A stretch of DNA of 64,000 bases. It comes from Psychrosphaera sp. F3M07. GTDB lineage: Bacteria; Pseudomonadota; Gammaproteobacteria; Enterobacterales; Alteromonadaceae. The stretch lies in NCBI RefSeq assembly GCF_018860345.1, contig NZ_JAHKPJ010000004.1, forward strand, positions 174,536-238,535. The letters run 5' to 3'. The number at the start of each line of letters is the position of its first letter. The stretch's first letter is position 1. Position numbers and translations under genes: made by a program. The notes beneath the pieces are model-generated. The model had not been told where the DNA came from and searched no databases. It saw only the letters and a program-made list of their open reading frames with translations. Below are positions 26,238 to 35,205 of the stretch, piece by piece.

Positions 26238-26882
26238 ATGCTGAACATGAACTTTGAACAACAGGTCATTATTGATACCAATAAAATGCAATGGCAAGAA
26301 AGTCCAGCCAAGGGAGTATGGCGTAAGCCATTAGCCAGAGCAGATCAAGAACGTGGGCATGCCACTAGCGTTGTTAAATATGACGCAGGGTCGCAATTTT
26401 CAGAACACCCTCACCCAAAAGGTGAAGAGATCTTTGTTTTAGAAGGTGTGTTTTCAGATCAAACCGGTGATTATCCAGCGGGAACTTATATTAGAAATCC
26501 AGAAGGGTTTAGTCATAGTCCTTTTAGTAATGACGGCTGTGTTTTGTTTGTAAAGTTATATCAATTCCAAGCGAATGATAGTGAGCAAGTCAGAATTGAT
26601 ACTAAACAAACCCCATGGTTACAAGGTCAAGGCAACTTGCAGGTTATGCCATTACATAACTTTGGTACTGAATCGACGGCATTAGTATTTTGGCCTGCAG
26701 GTGAAAAATTTGTACCTCATACCCATATGGGAGGCGAAGAAATTTTTGTACTGCAAGGTGAGTTTATCGACGAACATGGACGTTATCCAGCAGGGACTTG
26801 GATTCGCTCACCACACTTAAGCCGTCATCACCCATACGTAGAACAAGATACAATTATATTGGTCAAAGTAGGGCATATTTAG
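26238..26882 (+). CDS. Double-cupin protein (ChrR-like cupin domains)
   Basis: 214 aa made of two similar cupin units. The first (about 30-105) carries HPHPKGEEIFVLEG, YPAGTYIRNPEGFSH and LFVKLYQF. The second (about 135-214) carries HTHMGGEEIFVLQGEF, YPAGTWIRSPHLSRHHP and ILVKVGHI. Each has the His/Glu metal-ligand pattern of ChrR-type cupins, but no anti-sigma domain is attached. Divergent from anmK across a candidate operator. The substrate is unknown; a sugar-acid or stress-related metal enzyme is possible. An AAGG ribosome-binding site precedes the ATG. Confidence 0.75.
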   Translation: MLNMNFEQQVIIDTNKMQWQESPAKGVWRKPLARADQERGHATSVVKYDAGSQFSEHPHPKGEEIFVLEGVFSDQTGDYPAGTYIRNPEGFSHSPFSNDGCVLFVKLYQFQANDSEQVRIDTKQTPWLQGQGNLQVMPLHNFGTESTALVFWPAGEKFVPHTHMGGEEIFVLQGEFIDEHGRYPAGTWIRSPHLSRHHPYVEQDTIILVKVGHI

Positions 26883-26961
26883 CCTTAATATTGATAACGC
26901 TAATAGCACTAGGCTAAACGTTTGAAAACTCTATGTGTATGAAATTGAAACAGGAATGAAT

Positions 26962-27831
26962 ATGAGAATATTATCTATAGCCGCATTATCTAAAACCGCA
27001 TTATCTGTTGTTTTCTTGTTTGTCACTGTGCTTATTAGCTCATGTGCCGTTAATACTAATCATTCAAATTGGATGTTAATTGATGACTTTGAAAGTACCG
27101 AGCTGATTGGTTGGCAAATCGCCGATACGCAAAACGATACCAAACCTTTTGTGCCTTCACCGCAAGTCACTGAAATAAGAACCGAGCAAGATAATCGATA
27201 CTTAATCAAAAAACCGGCGGCTGATGGCATAGTAGGGAATCGTAAAGCACTTACTTTTAAGGCATTACCTGAAACGGTTGCTGTTGGTGAAACTTATACC
27301 TTTTTTACTCGGATACGAGTTGAACGCTTTCCCAACAATCATGCGTTTGGCATTAGTAACTTAACCTTTGAAGAGATTAAGCAACAAGCCTATAACTCAT
27401 TCGAACCTACCTTAAGAGTGACCGACAAGTTTGAATCAAATGGCTTCAAAAATGACGGTGCGCTCATGGTGAAAATTGATAGCAACGACAAGTATCGACA
27501 ATACAGCAATATTCAAAATTTTAATGAAAACCGCTCTGCCAAACCGCTACAACCTAATGTGTGGTATCAAATTTGGTATGTAGTGAATAACGCGTTAATA
27601 AAAGATGGCGGCCAAACCTACGATGTTTATGTACAAGGTGGCGAGTTTATTGGACAAACATTAGTATATAAAAATGCTGCCTTTAGAATGAAACGAGAAC
27701 AACCCTTAATTAACTTTTTTGCAAACTCAAATACCGGTTCCGTTAAAAAGCCCTATGGCAATGGTGGTTTAGCTTATGATGATATTTACATGAGCAAAGG
27801 TGTTGATTTGAGTAATCCTAGAGCACAGTAG
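26962..27831 (+). CDS. Putative lipoprotein of unknown function
   Basis: 289 aa from the ATG at 26962 (preceded by AGGA); a GTG at 26935 is less likely. The signal peptide ends in LISSC, a lipobox, so the mature protein should be a lipoprotein. The rest looks beta-rich (LIDDFESTELIGW, TYTFFTRIRVERFP, NVWYQIWYVVNN, VYVQGGEFIGQT), reminiscent of jelly-roll carbohydrate-binding or LamG-like proteins. I do not recognise the family and assign no function. It lies 79 bp after the cupin gene and may share its transcript. Confidence 0.65.
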   Translation: MRILSIAALSKTALSVVFLFVTVLISSCAVNTNHSNWMLIDDFESTELIGWQIADTQNDTKPFVPSPQVTEIRTEQDNRYLIKKPAADGIVGNRKALTFKALPETVAVGETYTFFTRIRVERFPNNHAFGISNLTFEEIKQQAYNSFEPTLRVTDKFESNGFKNDGALMVKIDSNDKYRQYSNIQNFNENRSAKPLQPNVWYQIWYVVNNALIKDGGQTYDVYVQGGEFIGQTLVYKNAAFRMKREQPLINFFANSNTGSVKKPYGNGGLAYDDIYMSKGVDLSNPRAQ

Positions 27832-27908
27832 ATTGAGGTTGCTCATGTTATATATTGTTGGCTAGAGTTGGTACTGGCGCAGTAGCTAGTCTGTAACTTT
27901 ATTCAGCA

Positions 27909-28065
27909 TTTTTAACGTTTAATCGAATTTTAATGAACTCTAAGGTTTCGCCTCTCGGCGAGTTACCTTTTTGCAACAGCCCAAAAATGTAACCGGCACT
28001 TATAATGAAACAGAACGCCGCTTCTAAACAATATTCTGTTCCTCTATAAATTAAGTTTTATCTTC
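27909..28065 (+). repeat. Dispersed repeat, copy 1
   Basis: It begins TTTTTAACGTTTAAT, contains GAACTCTAAGGTTTCGCCTC then TCGGCGAGTTACC, and ends with CTCTATAAATTAAG then TTTTATCTTC. It is nearly identical to copy 2 over most of its length but has extra sequence in the middle. The CGCCTCTCGGCG core can form a small hairpin. Confidence 0.8.
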
Positions 28066-28244
28066 CAAGCTACTTGTTCCAGACAAAGCTTAAGTTACTA
28101 CATCCATGTAGCTAAAAAGCGGGATGTAAATTTGTCCTTTGGTCATCTAATAAAACATCCCTGTTTTGATGACATCCCTTCGTCCATTAAGTGAACAATA
28201 CCTTTGTCATATTCCAAAAGGTGCAGGCTTATTTTTATTCTGAG

Positions 28245-28386
28245 TTTTTAACGTTTAATAGAATTTAAATGAACTCTAAGGTTTCGCCTCTCGGCGAGTT
28301 ACCTTTTTGCAACAGCCCAAAAATGTAACCGAAAAAGGCCGCTCCTAATCAATATTCTGTTCCTCTATAAATTAAGTTTTATCTTC
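28245..28386 (+). repeat. Dispersed repeat, copy 2
   Basis: Direct copy of the repeat at 27909, offset by 336 bp. The segment AATGAACTCTAAGGTTTCGC and the AACAGCCCAAAAATGTAACC segment are shared exactly. It ends with the same TTAAGTTTTATCTTC. A short GGGATGTAAATT block follows both copies. Confidence 0.8.
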
Positions 28387-28860
28387 AAAAACGGGATGTA
28401 AATTCGTCCATGAACACCATCCCTCACTCGACGTCCTGTCTCATATTTTGAAAAACTTATTTTATTTCAGGAATATTTAGATGGAGAGATAAAGCAGAGC
28501 AAAAGAAAAAAGAAAAGCTAACCTAACGGTTAGCAAACAATGAATTGACATAAATGTTTGTGAAAAATAGAGTAGATGTCCACTGTATTTTCTGGTTAAT
28601 CACCTAACTCTTTTCTGCCCCAAAACGAGTTAAAGTAATTGTTCTAAAGAAAACTTGAGGAGTAAGTCACGGAAACCGTATTGAACATGAAATACTGTCT
28701 TTTGTTCGGAGCTGGAGAGGAGTTTTCTATAGTAGTCTATGACCTTGATAGTTTTAGCGGCTGTTAATTGCACTACAGATTAACTATATGTAGTCTGGTA
28801 GACATAAGCAGTAATTTATCACTGATAAGCATCTGTTAATTATAAGGAAGTTGTACCCTC

Positions 28861-30633
28861 ATGTTACGTAGTGTTTGCCTCGTTCTATCAATAGTTGTCC
28901 CGTTTGTTTGGGGAAATGAATCACAGTGTTTCAAGACGCAAAAACAAATTGAAAGTTTATATGAACTTTCTGAAAGCTTGAATATTGCAGGGCTTAAATT
29001 AAGACTGGCTGAGGTTAAGAGAAGTTGCGATTTCAATTCGCTAGGGGTAACAGAACATATCGTATTTAATTCGCTTACTGTTGCTGATGGAGAAGGTGAT
29101 AGAGAACAAATAAACGCTTTACGTAAACAAATAAAAGAAGAAAATTTGTTAAATGTATCTAGTGAGTATTTTCCTTGGCAGTTGTTTATTCTTTCTTTTA
29201 GTTATTATTGGGATGGCGAGTACGAAGCTGCAATCGATTTGTTTAACGATAATAAAGTAATATTGAGTGAATCAACAGCTAATCCTATTCGTGCAAGATT
29301 ATATGCGCTTGTTGGAAACTTGTTTTTTAATGCTTCTACGGATTTGAGTACTGAATCAGAAACATACTTTTATAAGGCTAGACAACTAGCGAAGAAGTTT
29401 GAGGACGATGAATTAACTGCCTTTATAGAGTTCCAATCGGGCGACACGCTGCCGTCAATCGAAGAGGATATCCCTACTGTTTTTGAGCAAAAAAAGAGTT
29501 CATGGTTAAAGTTAATAAGTAGCCTAGAGGATAGTCCGACCAAAGCAGACATATTATTCATTTGGGTTCTGGTAGAGATAGAAAAAGAAGCTCAGGAAAA
29601 CCTAAGTCTTCTGGATGAAGCTATTAGGATTTATCAGGAATTTGGTATTACAAGAACACTGATAACAGCAAAAATTTCTTATGCTAGGTACCTAGGCCTT
29701 AGTGGTTCAAAGGAAGAGGGGCTTGAATACGGGCAACAAGTTTTAAGCGAATTTGAAACAACGATGCCATTAAATGATAAATCTGAGTTGTATGATGTTT
29801 TATTTGAACTGGAGAAAAGTGAAAGCAATTTTGAAAACGCCCTGAAATTTCAGTCTGAATATTATGAAAGCCTTATTGAAGCTAATGATGAGGCAGACAG
29901 AGCTAAGTTGGATTTATTACTTGGTGACTACAAGGTTGCTGAGCAAACAGCAAAAGCTGAGTTACTCGAACAATCCATAAAGCTTAAGGATGTAGAGAAA
30001 AAGTCAGATACCCAAAAAATTTATTTATTAGTATTAATAGTGTCTATTTTAGTCGTTTCTTTGTCATTTATGTTGTTTGTTTTAAGGAAAAACCATGAAT
30101 CTAAAATCGAGCTTCAAGAGTTAGCCTATACAGATTCACTAACTGGCGCTGCCAATAGGCTATCGATATTGCGTCAAGCAAAAAGGGAACTGGAAGTTTC
30201 AAGGAGGTTTGTACAGAGCCTGACAATAGCAATAGCAGACTTGGATCATTTTAAATCGATTAATGATAAATTCGGGCACGATATCGGCGACTTAGTATTG
30301 CAGACATTTGCTGATGTATCTAATTCTGCGCTTCGGAGTATCGATTACTTTGGACGTTACGGTGGAGAAGAGTGGTTGTTTATATTACCCAATACTTCAA
30401 AGCAGGAGTCTGAAAACTTATTTAATCGTATAGCTGAAAAGTTAAAATCAATATCGGTTGTTGACGGCCCTGCAAAGGTAACTTTTAGTGTCGGCGGTTT
30501 GGATGCCAAAGGTAGTTCCATGTCACTGGAGCAGTTAATTAAAGAAGCTGATAAGCAACTTTATGTGGCTAAGAACGATGGAAGAGATCAAGTAAGATTA
30601 ATTGAGTCGGCCGAAGTAGCGATTGCTAGTTAA
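28861..30633 (+). CDS. Membrane diguanylate cyclase with periplasmic helical/TPR-like domain
   Basis: 590 aa. A signal sequence (1-18) is followed by a helical, TPR-like periplasmic region (about 25-365), a transmembrane helix (about 383-405) and a C-terminal GGDEF domain (about 420-585). The active-site motif is GGEEW (501-505) rather than GG(D/E)EF. An intact RxxD inhibitory site (Arg492-Asp495) lies five residues before it, as in product-inhibited cyclases. It should make c-di-GMP in response to a periplasmic signal, if the Trp is tolerated. It stands alone in a repeat-rich region. Confidence 0.85.
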   Translation: MLRSVCLVLSIVVPFVWGNESQCFKTQKQIESLYELSESLNIAGLKLRLAEVKRSCDFNSLGVTEHIVFNSLTVADGEGDREQINALRKQIKEENLLNVSSEYFPWQLFILSFSYYWDGEYEAAIDLFNDNKVILSESTANPIRARLYALVGNLFFNASTDLSTESETYFYKARQLAKKFEDDELTAFIEFQSGDTLPSIEEDIPTVFEQKKSSWLKLISSLEDSPTKADILFIWVLVEIEKEAQENLSLLDEAIRIYQEFGITRTLITAKISYARYLGLSGSKEEGLEYGQQVLSEFETTMPLNDKSELYDVLFELEKSESNFENALKFQSEYYESLIEANDEADRAKLDLLLGDYKVAEQTAKAELLEQSIKLKDVEKKSDTQKIYLLVLIVSILVVSLSFMLFVLRKNHESKIELQELAYTDSLTGAANRLSILRQAKRELEVSRRFVQSLTIAIADLDHFKSINDKFGHDIGDLVLQTFADVSNSALRSIDYFGRYGGEEWLFILPNTSKQESENLFNRIAEKLKSISVVDGPAKVTFSVGGLDAKGSSMSLEQLIKEADKQLYVAKNDGRDQVRLIESAEVAIAS

Positions 30634-30875
30634 GAAGCATGTGAAGGTTTAAAGATACTGTTATTTTTGTAAAGTGATACTAAACCGTTTTTGTCCAATA
30701 ATAATTTAGAAGAAAATGATGAACGCACCCACAAATGAAATCCTTCAACAGTAATGAAGTCAATTTGACCTCATAGACCCCAAATAAATAACAAGGCCAC
30801 CCACCTTAATTTGAAAGTTAGTTAAACTCAGGTTGTTTGATTTAAAGTGGATGGAACAGTTACTTATCAAATATG

Positions 30876-30906
30876 AAAGCCCATTAGCGTTAGCTAATGG
30901 GCTTTT
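30876..30906 (+). terminator. Rho-independent terminator downstream of diguanylate cyclase
   Basis: A 12-bp stem AAGCCCATTAGC / GCTAATGGGCTT with GTTA loop, followed by TTTT. It lies about 240 bp after the cyclase stop and is the first strong terminator there. Confidence 0.8.
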
Positions 30907-31002
30907 CAGCTTTTAGCTATTTCTCTGCTTTACTTTACCTCTCCATCATAAAATCACTTCGTTAAATATTATTTTTATAAAACTCGAAGCAAGGATGCTG
31001 AG

Positions 31003-31043
31003 AAAGGGCTGGTTATCAGGGACGATTTTTTAGCCCTTTTTTT
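31003..31043 (+). terminator. Orphan terminator-like hairpin
   Basis: The stem AAAGGGCT / AGCCCTTT has a 21-nt loop and a run of seven T. It is not next to a coding region, so it could end a small transcript or be a remnant. Confidence 0.6.
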
Positions 31044-31089
31044 GTAAACAAAAATAACTATTTAATGAAGTATTAGATTTTGTTTGGAA

Positions 31090-31162
31090 GCGGGCTTTTT
31101 CGCCTACCTTTTTTGGCTGTTGAAAAAAGGTATGGTCGCCGTCAGGTGAAACCTTAGAGTTC
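31090..31162 (-). repeat. Dispersed repeat, diverged inverted copy 3
   Basis: On the minus strand this reads GAACTCTAAGGTTTCACCTG, then TTTTTTCAACAGCCAAAAAA, then GGTAGGCGAAAAAGCC, matching the core of copies 1 and 2 with substitutions. It lies 3 kb away in opposite orientation, on the other side of the diguanylate cyclase. Confidence 0.6.
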
Positions 31163-31405
31163 AGCTAAGTGATGACTTGACCGTTACAGAGAGAAACTGG
31201 AAAACAACTATTACTTTTTGATGTCGCAAAAAAGCTACCTACTTTAAAAGAATAACGAACTTATACCGTGTATGGAATTGACAACCCGCCACTTCAAGCT
31301 GAAACCATATCAACATTCTTCAACCTTCCTTTGTGATTAAAAAACAAACAGAAAATAAAAAGGGATCAGATCAGCTACGTATTAAAAATAATATATAAAT
31401 TATTT

Positions 31406-31420
31406 CCCCACAAAATCCCA
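31406..31420 (-). promoter_or_regulatory. mraZ: Possible second MraZ-type box pair
   Basis: On the minus strand this reads TGGGA-TTTTG-TGGGG, two TGGGN boxes at exact 10-bp spacing, oppositely oriented to the main cluster and about 110-130 bp upstream of it. Binding by MraZ is inferred from the pattern only. Confidence 0.4.
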
Positions 31421-31531
31421 CAACTATCATAACTTTAGCTATAGCCCTTTATTTATTTGGACAAGAATCAAATTATCTTATGCTTTAGAAGCTTGACAAT
31501 ATTTACATATGAGGCTTAAACTGTTCATTGG

Positions 31532-31556
31532 TGGGAAATAGTGGGAACAAATGGTA
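31532..31556 (+). promoter_or_regulatory. mraZ: MraZ-binding direct repeats in the dcw promoter
   Basis: Three boxes, TGGGA, TGGGA and TGGTA, start at 31532, 31542 and 31552 with 5-nt spacers, the arrangement bound by MraZ in E. coli (TGGGN repeats 5 nt apart). A TTGACA -35-like hexamer lies at 31493-31498 with a weak TTAAAC 17 bp downstream. This implies autorepression of the dcw operon. Confidence 0.8.
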
Positions 31557-31622
31557 CTCATTCCCTCAAAAAGCAATAAATAACGAAGTGGAAATAATAA
31601 TAACCACATAATGGAGTGAACA

Positions 31623-32081
31623 ATGTTTCGCGGTGCAAACCCTCTTTCTTTAGATAGTAAAGGACGGTTGTCGATACCTACTCGACACCGAGACTTGTTG
31701 CTGTCTGAATCTGAAGGGAAAATGATTTGTACGGTGGATCTTCACCAGCCTTGCCTCTTACTCTACCCATTAGTTGAATGGGAAGACATCGAATATAAAT
31801 TACGCCAACTGTCATCAATGAATCCTCATGAAAGAAGAGTTCAGCGTGTTTTATTAGGTAACGCACACGAAGTGGATATGGATAAAAGCGGGCGTATTTT
31901 ACTGCCAACGGCATTAAGGCAACACGCCAGTTTAGATAAACCCATTATGTTAGTGGGGCAACTGAATAAGTTTGAAATTTGGTCTGAGACCAGATGGCAA
32001 CAACAAATGTCTGACGACATTGAAACTGAACTTGAAGGTGACTTTGAGTTAACAGACAGATTAAAAGATTTTTCTCTTTAA
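31623..32081 (+). CDS. mraZ: MraZ, transcriptional regulator of the dcw operon
   Basis: 152 aa with the duplicated AbrB-like DNA-binding fold: [23 protein letters not shown]-type N-terminus and a second unit with [24 protein letters not shown]. The first gene of the division/cell-wall operon. It is likely autoregulated through the TGGGA repeats just upstream. An ATGGAGTGAACA leader carries the GGAG ribosome-binding site. Length and motifs are standard. Confidence 0.96.
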   Translation: MFRGANPLSLDSKGRLSIPTRHRDLLLSESEGKMICTVDLHQPCLLLYPLVEWEDIEYKLRQLSSMNPHERRVQRVLLGNAHEVDMDKSGRILLPTALRQHASLDKPIMLVGQLNKFEIWSETRWQQQMSDDIETELEGDFELTDRLKDFSL

Positions 32082-32108
32082 CTTTATTTATTGATAAATG
32101 GCAGAACA

Positions 32109-33044
32109 ATGACAGAAGCGCACGTTTCGGTTTTATTAAAAGAATCAATTGATGCTTTGGCAATTAAGCCAAATGGTATTTATATCGATTGTACATTTGG
32201 TCGCGGTGGTCATTCTGGCGAGATTTTAAAACAACTTAATAGTGATGGTCGTTTATACGCTATCGACCGAGATCCAACCGCGATAGAAGCGGCAAAGAAA
32301 TTCGCGGATAACGTGAGTTTTCACATCGATCATTCTCCATTTTCACAACTACAAGCCATTGTTGAAAAACATGAATTGGTTGGCAAAGTTGACGGTATTT
32401 TGATGGATTTAGGGGTATCTTCACCACAGCTTGATGAAGCGGATCGTGGTTTTAGTTTTATGAAACCGGGCCCTTTAGATATGCGCATGGACAATACTAA
32501 TGGTATTAGTGCTGCGGCATGGTTAGCTAAAGCGGCAGAAGAAGATATTGCATTTGCTTTAAAGACGTACGGTGAAGAAAAATTTGCTAAACGTGTGGCA
32601 AGAAAAATTGTAGAAGTGCGTGATGAATCCCCCATTTTAACCACTACGGATTTAGCCACATTAGTTGCTGCGACTGTACCTAAAAGTAAAGCTGAGAAAA
32701 AACATCCAGCAACGCGTACTTTCCAAGGTATTCGTATTTATATCAACAGTGAATTGGTAGAAATTGAAGCGGCGTTAGAGGCTTCATTAAACGTATTAGC
32801 ACCGGGTGGACGACTGTCAGTGATCAGTTTCCATTCGTTAGAAGACCGTATTGTAAAACAGTTTATTCGTAAGGAAAGTCAAGGCAAACAAGTACCACGT
32901 GGTATGCCTATTACAGAAGCCGAGTTAAATCAGGGGATTAAGTTAAAGCCAATTGGCAAAGCTTATAAACCTTCTGATGAAGAAATTGCTAGAAATAGCC
33001 GTGCGCGAAGCTCCGTTCTTAGAGTCGCTGAAAGATTGCCATAA
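32109..33044 (+). CDS. rsmH: 16S rRNA (cytosine1402-N4)-methyltransferase
   Basis: 311 aa from the ATG at 32109; an in-frame TTG 18 bp earlier is unlikely. SAM-binding motif [14 protein letters not shown] and AIDRDPTAI, plus [20 protein letters not shown] and [15 protein letters not shown]. It methylates C1402 of 16S rRNA with RsmI. Second gene of the dcw operon; its last base is the first base of ftsL, implying coupled translation. Confidence 0.96.
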   Translation: MTEAHVSVLLKESIDALAIKPNGIYIDCTFGRGGHSGEILKQLNSDGRLYAIDRDPTAIEAAKKFADNVSFHIDHSPFSQLQAIVEKHELVGKVDGILMDLGVSSPQLDEADRGFSFMKPGPLDMRMDNTNGISAAAWLAKAAEEDIAFALKTYGEEKFAKRVARKIVEVRDESPILTTTDLATLVAATVPKSKAEKKHPATRTFQGIRIYINSELVEIEAALEASLNVLAPGGRLSVISFHSLEDRIVKQFIRKESQGKQVPRGMPITEAELNQGIKLKPIGKAYKPSDEEIARNSRARSSVLRVAERLP

Positions 33045-33361
33045 TGAAAAAAACAATAGACAGTCAGTTAGCAAAATTGATTTTTAAGGACATCGGTAAG
33101 TACAAACTTACAATGGGGCTCCTGTTGCTCAATGTGATCTTTGCCATCGCAGTGGTTCATTGGGCGCAGCTTAACCGACAAATGGTGATCCAACAGGACG
33201 TATTGTTGCAACAACGCGATGATATCGACCTACGCTGGCGCCATTTGTTATTAGAACAGCGGTCTTTGGCCGAACACAGCCGAGTTGAAAATATCGCTCG
33301 CAATCGTCTTGGTATGAATCGTCCTACTACGGATGAAGAAGTGGTGGTGACCTTGCCATGA
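33044..33361 (+). CDS. ftsL: Cell division protein FtsL
   Basis: 105 aa bitopic membrane protein. A short cytoplasmic N-terminus precedes one transmembrane helix (about 22-40) and a periplasmic coiled coil (about 45-85) with the LLLEQRSLAEHSRVENIARNR-type segment. It forms the FtsQLB complex in the divisome. Identification rests on position between rsmH and ftsI, size and topology. The stop overlaps the ftsI start (ATGA). Confidence 0.93.
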   Translation: MKKTIDSQLAKLIFKDIGKYKLTMGLLLLNVIFAIAVVHWAQLNRQMVIQQDVLLQQRDDIDLRWRHLLLEQRSLAEHSRVENIARNRLGMNRPTTDEEVVVTLP

Positions 33362-35205
33362 AAGATTGGTTAAATAAATCATCCAAGTCAAAAAATAAAC
33401 AAACGAGTAATCGAAAGTCTTCGAGTGCCAAGTCGGGTAATAATAAACCGCACAGCAGTAAATCCAACAAACAAGCCAAACAAATCGCTAAGCCGGGATT
33501 CAACCGTTGGCGTTTTCAGTTTGTCGTTGTGTCATTAGTTTTAGTGTTTGGTACTGTTGTTTCAAGAGCTGCCTATTTACAAATTATCCAACCAGATCGT
33601 TTACGTATGGAAGGTGATAATCGTACGGTTCGTATTAAAGAAGGCACCATCCAGCGTGGCATGATCACCGACAGAAACGGTGTTGAGTTAGCCGTAAGTG
33701 TACCGGTACAAACTATTTGGGCTGACCCTAAACAAGTACTTGAATATCCAGAGTTTGAAACGGATGTACGCTGGGAAGCATTAGCCAAAGTGTTAGACAT
33801 GGAAGAACATGAGTTACTTGCCCGTATTACCAATAATGCTAAAAAGCGTTTTATCTACTTAAAACGTAAAACCAATCCAGTGGTTGCCGATTATGTTGAG
33901 CAATTACGTATACCGGGTGTGCGTTTAAGAGAAGAATCAAAACGTTATTACCCTGCTGGAGAGATCACGGCGCATATTGTTGGCTTTACCAATATTGATG
34001 GCAAAGGCATTGAAGGGGTTGAATTACGCCATAACGATTGGATGGTGGGTACACCAAGCAAACGTAAGATAATTAAAGATGCCAAAGGTCGCGAAATTGA
34101 AGTGTTGGAAGAGCAAAAAGGCTCTAAACCGCAAAACGTTGTATTGACCATAGATCAACGTATTCAATCGGCCGTTTATCAAGAACTAAAAAAAGCAGTG
34201 CAAACATACGAAGCCACTTCAGGCTCAGCCATTGTGGTTGATGTTAAAACGGCTGAAGTTTTAGCTATGGTTAATAGTCCATCATTTAACCCTAATAACC
34301 GTAACAATGTGCCACTACGTAGAATACGTAACCGTGCTATTACCGACACCTTTGAACCGGGTTCAACCGTAAAACCATTATCGGTTATTAATGCGTTGGA
34401 TTATGGCTCTTACGGCACGTTAGATTTAGTGGATACCTCACCGGGTTATATGCGTATAGGCGGGAGTCGAGTTTCTGATCCAAGAAACCGAGGCCAAATT
34501 AGTTTGGCAGATGTACTTAAATATTCATCAAATATGGGCTCTAGTAAATTAGCTTTATCTACCCCTAAAGAGTCGTTTTTAGATATTTTTTACCGCATGG
34601 GATTAGTGGATTACAGCGGATTAGATTTAGTCGGTGAAAGTACAGGTATATTTAATGAACGCAGACGTTGGTCTGACATTGAAGTGGCCACCTTATCCTA
34701 TGGTTACGGAATTTCAGTGACTGCCGCACAGTTAGTGAAAATGTATACCACTATAGGCGCTGGTGGCATTAGTAAACCTTTATCTATTGTGAAAACACAA
34801 CTGACTAAACCAGAACAACAAGTGATCAGTAAAGATATTGCCAATGACGTATTAAATATGATGGAAAGTGTGGTCAGTGCAACAGGTTCTGGTAAACGCG
34901 CCATTGTGAAAGGTTACCGCGTCGCAGGTAAAACGGGTACCAGTATTAAAGCCGTTGGTGGTGGTTATGGTAACGATTATGTCAATGTATTTGCCGGCGT
35001 TGGCCCGGTCTCGAATCCAGAAGTTGCGGTCGTTGTGGTGATCAATGAACCTAAAGGTGATTATTATTATGGTGGCGAAACCGCTGCCCCTACCTTTGCA
35101 AAAATTATGAGGCAAACGTTAAGAACATTAAATGTTGCGCCGGATGCTCTGGGTGATTCCAAAATTCAATTGGCCAATGTAAGGCGGGAGAGTGCCGATG
35201 AGTAA
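33358..35205 (+). CDS. ftsI: Septal peptidoglycan transpeptidase FtsI (PBP3)
   Basis: 615 aa. A basic, Ser/Lys/Asn-rich cytoplasmic tail of about 45 residues precedes one transmembrane helix (about 53-72), a pedestal domain and the transpeptidase. Active-site motifs: Ser336 in EPGSTVKP, SSN at 390-392 and KTGT at 525-528. The tail is low-complexity and longer than in E. coli. It crosslinks septal peptidoglycan with FtsW. It overlaps both ftsL and murE. Confidence 0.96.
   Translation: MKDWLNKSSKSKNKQTSNRKSSSAKSGNNKPHSSKSNKQAKQIAKPGFNRWRFQFVVVSLVLVFGTVVSRAAYLQIIQPDRLRMEGDNRTVRIKEGTIQRGMITDRNGVELAVSVPVQTIWADPKQVLEYPEFETDVRWEALAKVLDMEEHELLARITNNAKKRFIYLKRKTNPVVADYVEQLRIPGVRLREESKRYYPAGEITAHIVGFTNIDGKGIEGVELRHNDWMVGTPSKRKIIKDAKGREIEVLEEQKGSKPQNVVLTIDQRIQSAVYQELKKAVQTYEATSGSAIVVDVKTAEVLAMVNSPSFNPNNRNNVPLRRIRNRAITDTFEPGSTVKPLSVINALDYGSYGTLDLVDTSPGYMRIGGSRVSDPRNRGQISLADVLKYSSNMGSSKLALSTPKESFLDIFYRMGLVDYSGLDLVGESTGIFNERRRWSDIEVATLSYGYGISVTAAQLVKMYTTIGAGGISKPLSIVKTQLTKPEQQVISKDIANDVLNMMESVVSATGSGKRAIVKGYRVAGKTGTSIKAVGGGYGNDYVNVFAGVGPVSNPEVAVVVVINEPKGDYYYGGETAAPTFAKIMRQTLRTLNVAPDALGDSKIQLANVRRESADE

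Larger units (their letters stand above)
27832..28860. other. Long intergenic region with repeats
   Basis: 1,029 bp with no supported gene. It contains two direct copies of a 140-160 bp repeat (27909-28065 and 28245-28386). A smaller repeated block with GGGATGTAAATT-TGTCC similarity occurs at about 28119 and 28391. It may be a decayed accessory insertion. The right end carries the promoter region of the diguanylate cyclase. Confidence 0.5.
30634..31622. other. Long intergenic region upstream of mraZ
   Basis: 989 bp with no supported gene. It contains two hairpin-plus-T-tract structures (30876-30906 and 31003-31043), an inverted copy of the repeat family (31090-31162), and MraZ-box clusters at 31406-31420 and 31532-31556. 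The second hairpin is not adjacent to a gene end and could close a small RNA. Confidence 0.5.
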
